DNA of 64,000 nucleotides from Streptomyces sp. NBC_00663 (GTDB lineage Bacteria > Actinomycetota > Actinomycetes > Streptomycetales > Streptomycetaceae). Position 1 is the stretch's first letter, and each line of letters starts with the position of its first letter. Positions 62,795 through 64,000 of the stretch are shown here, one piece after another. The stretch is from positions 8,122,001 to 8,186,000 of the forward strand of contig NZ_CP109027.1 in the NCBI RefSeq assembly GCF_036226885.1, given 5' to 3'. Both the position numbers and the translations under genes were made by a program. Under the pieces are notes generated by a model. That model saw nothing but the letters and a program-made list of their open reading frames with translations. It searched no databases and had not been told where the DNA came from.

Positions 62795-64000
62795 TCACCG
62801 TTCCTCTGTCCCCTCCAGTGCCGCCCGTTCGAACAGGCGGGCCGCCTCCAGAGGGTCGCCCGCGGAGCGGAAGGCCTCGGCGGCGCCCTCGTGGTCGCCC
62901 GTGGCGCGTAGGCGTGCGGCCCGTTCGAGCGCCTCGCCGGGGCTGTGGTGGGGTGTCGGAGCCGGCCCTTGCGGGGTGCCGCTCGCCGTGGCCAGCGCGT
63001 CCAGGGCGTCGAGGAGTTCGCGGCCCGCCTTCGACAGACCGGTGGAGACCTCGACCGGCTCCGGTGGGGCCCACAGGGTCCACAGGGGCACCATCGGGGC
63101 GAGCGGGAAGCGGTGCCGGCCGCCGTGCCAGCAGACCACCGCCGAGGTGCCGTCGAGGCCGAAAAGGTGAGCGCGGGCCGCGGGCGGCAGCGGGGGCGTG
63201 AGTGTGTGCCCGGCTTCCAGGAACAGGCTGCCGGGACCGATGCGGTGCAGGGGAACGCCGAACGGGAGGTCGCGGGCCAGGCCCGCCGGTTCGAGGAGCA
63301 GATGGTGACCGGGGCCCGGCAGCAGGAACCCGGCCTCCCCGAGGGGCCGGCCCGGCAAGTACCGGCGCAGAAGGGGGAGTTCGTCGTCGTGCAGCAGGAC
63401 CGCGTCGACCGCCGTGTCCGCGTGGGCGTCGGACACGACCCGCACCCGCGTCGACGGCACTCGCGCGGCGTCCGGCAACGCGCAAGCGGTGAGCGGGGGT
63501 TCGGCCGCCACCCCGACCAGCTCGGTCGGTACCGGCGAAGGTGCTCCCAGTGGCTCAAGACGCAGCGGAGGCCACTCCTCGCGGTCGCCGACCAGCCACA
63601 ACTCCCCTTCGGGCACCGGGGAGTACAGCAGGGCGTCGTCGAGGGGAGGAGACAGACGTACGTCCAGCAGCAGCCGTTCGCAGCCGGTCACCGCACGGCA
63701 CACCGCCGTCCGGGGCAGCGCCGAAAGGGCCACGACCAGGGCGTGCGGGATCGCGTCCGGTGACGTCAACGCGAAGGCCGTCAACTCGTGTGGGGGGAGG
63801 TCCGGGCTGTCCCAGGGGCGGGCCCGTACGGCGAGCGACGACACCTCGACACCGAAGGCCAGCGCCTGGCGGACGACGGACGACAGGAGTTGCGGTGCCG
63901 TCAGCACCAGCACGGTGCGGTGGCCGGCCCGGGCGGGCGGGGTCAGGGGGAGACGGGAGACCAGGTCCACCAGGTCGAGCGCGGGCCAGGACAGCACCTC
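62795..64000 (-). CDS. Large protein with TPR-like C-terminus, probable MoxR/vWA/propeller system component (5' end outside window)
   Basis: The visible 401 codons run to the window edge without a convincing start; the GTG at 63997 is preceded by an in-frame GAG. Hydrophobic-strand-rich stretches (LVLTAPQLLSSVVRQALAFGVEVSSLAVRARPW, ALLYSPVPEGELWLVGDREEW, GFLLPGPGHHLLLEPAGLARDLPFGVPLH) suggest beta-propeller or sheet domains. The end has two TPR-like helix pairs (ALERAARLRATGDHEGAAEAFRSAGDPLEAARLFERAALEG). The stop at 62795 comes just before an 11-codon repeat tract. No known catalytic motif is visible. It neighbours and is co-oriented with the 1043-residue WD40/vWA-like protein. Confidence 0.55.
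   Translation of the reverse strand, partial: EVLSWPALDLVDLVSRLPLTPPARAGHRTVLVLTAPQLLSSVVRQALAFGVEVSSLAVRARPWDSPDLPPHELTAFALTSPDAIPHALVVALSALPRTAVCRAVTGCERLLLDVRLSPPLDDALLYSPVPEGELWLVGDREEWPPLRLEPLGAPSPVPTELVGVAAEPPLTACALPDAARVPSTRVRVVSDAHADTAVDAVLLHDDELPLLRRYLPGRPLGEAGFLLPGPGHHLLLEPAGLARDLPFGVPLHRIGPGSLFLEAGHTLTPPLPPAARAHLFGLDGTSAVVCWHGGRHRFPLAPMVPLWTLWAPPEPVEVSTGLSKAGRELLDALDALATASGTPQGPAPTPHHSPGEALERAARLRATGDHEGAAEAFRSAGDPLEAARLFERAALEGTEER

Noticed and set aside
1..64000. CRISPR array, prophage or integrated element
   Set aside because: The tandem repeats seen (10, 25, 30/181 and 33 bp) lack unique spacers, and no integrase, transposase, phage structural gene or tRNA-flanked duplication was found.

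Overview
The window reads as a Streptomyces chromosome, probably an ordinary chromosomal stretch rather than a mobile island. The basis is very high GC, GTG and leaderless starts, GTGA/ATGA start-stop overlaps, and families typical of the genus: a substrate-binding plus VWA lipoprotein-like protein, a divergent EF-Tu of the tuf3 type, an anti-sigma-like ricin protein, and a PadR regulator with a Gly/Pro-rich head. From memory, the order fabG/SDR - peptide-binding lipoprotein - ung - lnt - thiolase - tuf3 matches the S. coelicolor SCO1346 to SCO1321 interval read backwards; this was not checked. I found no tRNA, rRNA, CRISPR, transposase or integrase.

Layout. 1-7.9 kb: partial SBP/VWA protein, CPBP protease, PhzF-like enzyme, a coupled cyclase plus ThDP enzyme pair, PadR regulator, SRPBCC protein, Clp-N protein. 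7.9-14.8 kb: three EamA transporters, one preceded by a tiny upstream ORF with competing hairpins and one with its 3' end extended by a minisatellite. The same stretch has a leaderless MocR regulator divergent from a PPOX-fold flavoprotein, and a LysR regulator divergent from an EamA gene. 14.8-23.5 kb: flavoprotein, an isochorismatase fold without its catalytic Cys, Rieske protein, HipA-like kinase plus DUF3037, two SDR reductases behind a good promoter, peptide-binding lipoprotein, ung, and a decayed DinB-type gene. 23.5-31.7 kb: TetR regulator with paired palindromic operators in front of a flavin monooxygenase and an oxidoreductase, lnt, a second monooxygenase, CPT-like kinase and small proteins.

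31.7-42.4 kb: uppP; a sugar-type operon (Gfo/Idh dehydrogenase, PmoA-family protein, cupin) behind a LacI-like operator; hydrolase; HxlR regulator divergent from a thiolase; TVP38 membrane protein; AlkD; tuf3; spermidine-synthase-like protein. Two copies of a dispersed hairpin repeat lie here. 42.5-47.2 kb: three tandem paralogues of an uncharacterised single-pass protein, a thioesterase and galU. 47.6-56.9 kb: HxxxCxxC/TM/ricin protein, esterase pair, DedA, gamma carbonic anhydrase, acyltransferase, EamA plus XRE-cupin regulator, a ybaK remnant, and a His-rich metal exporter with its ArsR-type regulator.

56.9-64 kb: p-hydroxybenzoate hydroxylase; a radical SAM enzyme overlapping a 70-residue partner; then on the minus strand a 1043-residue beta-propeller protein with a degenerate vWA-like tail and a second large protein running off the edge. 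I think these last two are part of a MoxR-vWA-beta-propeller type system; its ATPase should lie beyond position 64000. This and the triplicated membrane protein family are the least understood parts of the window.
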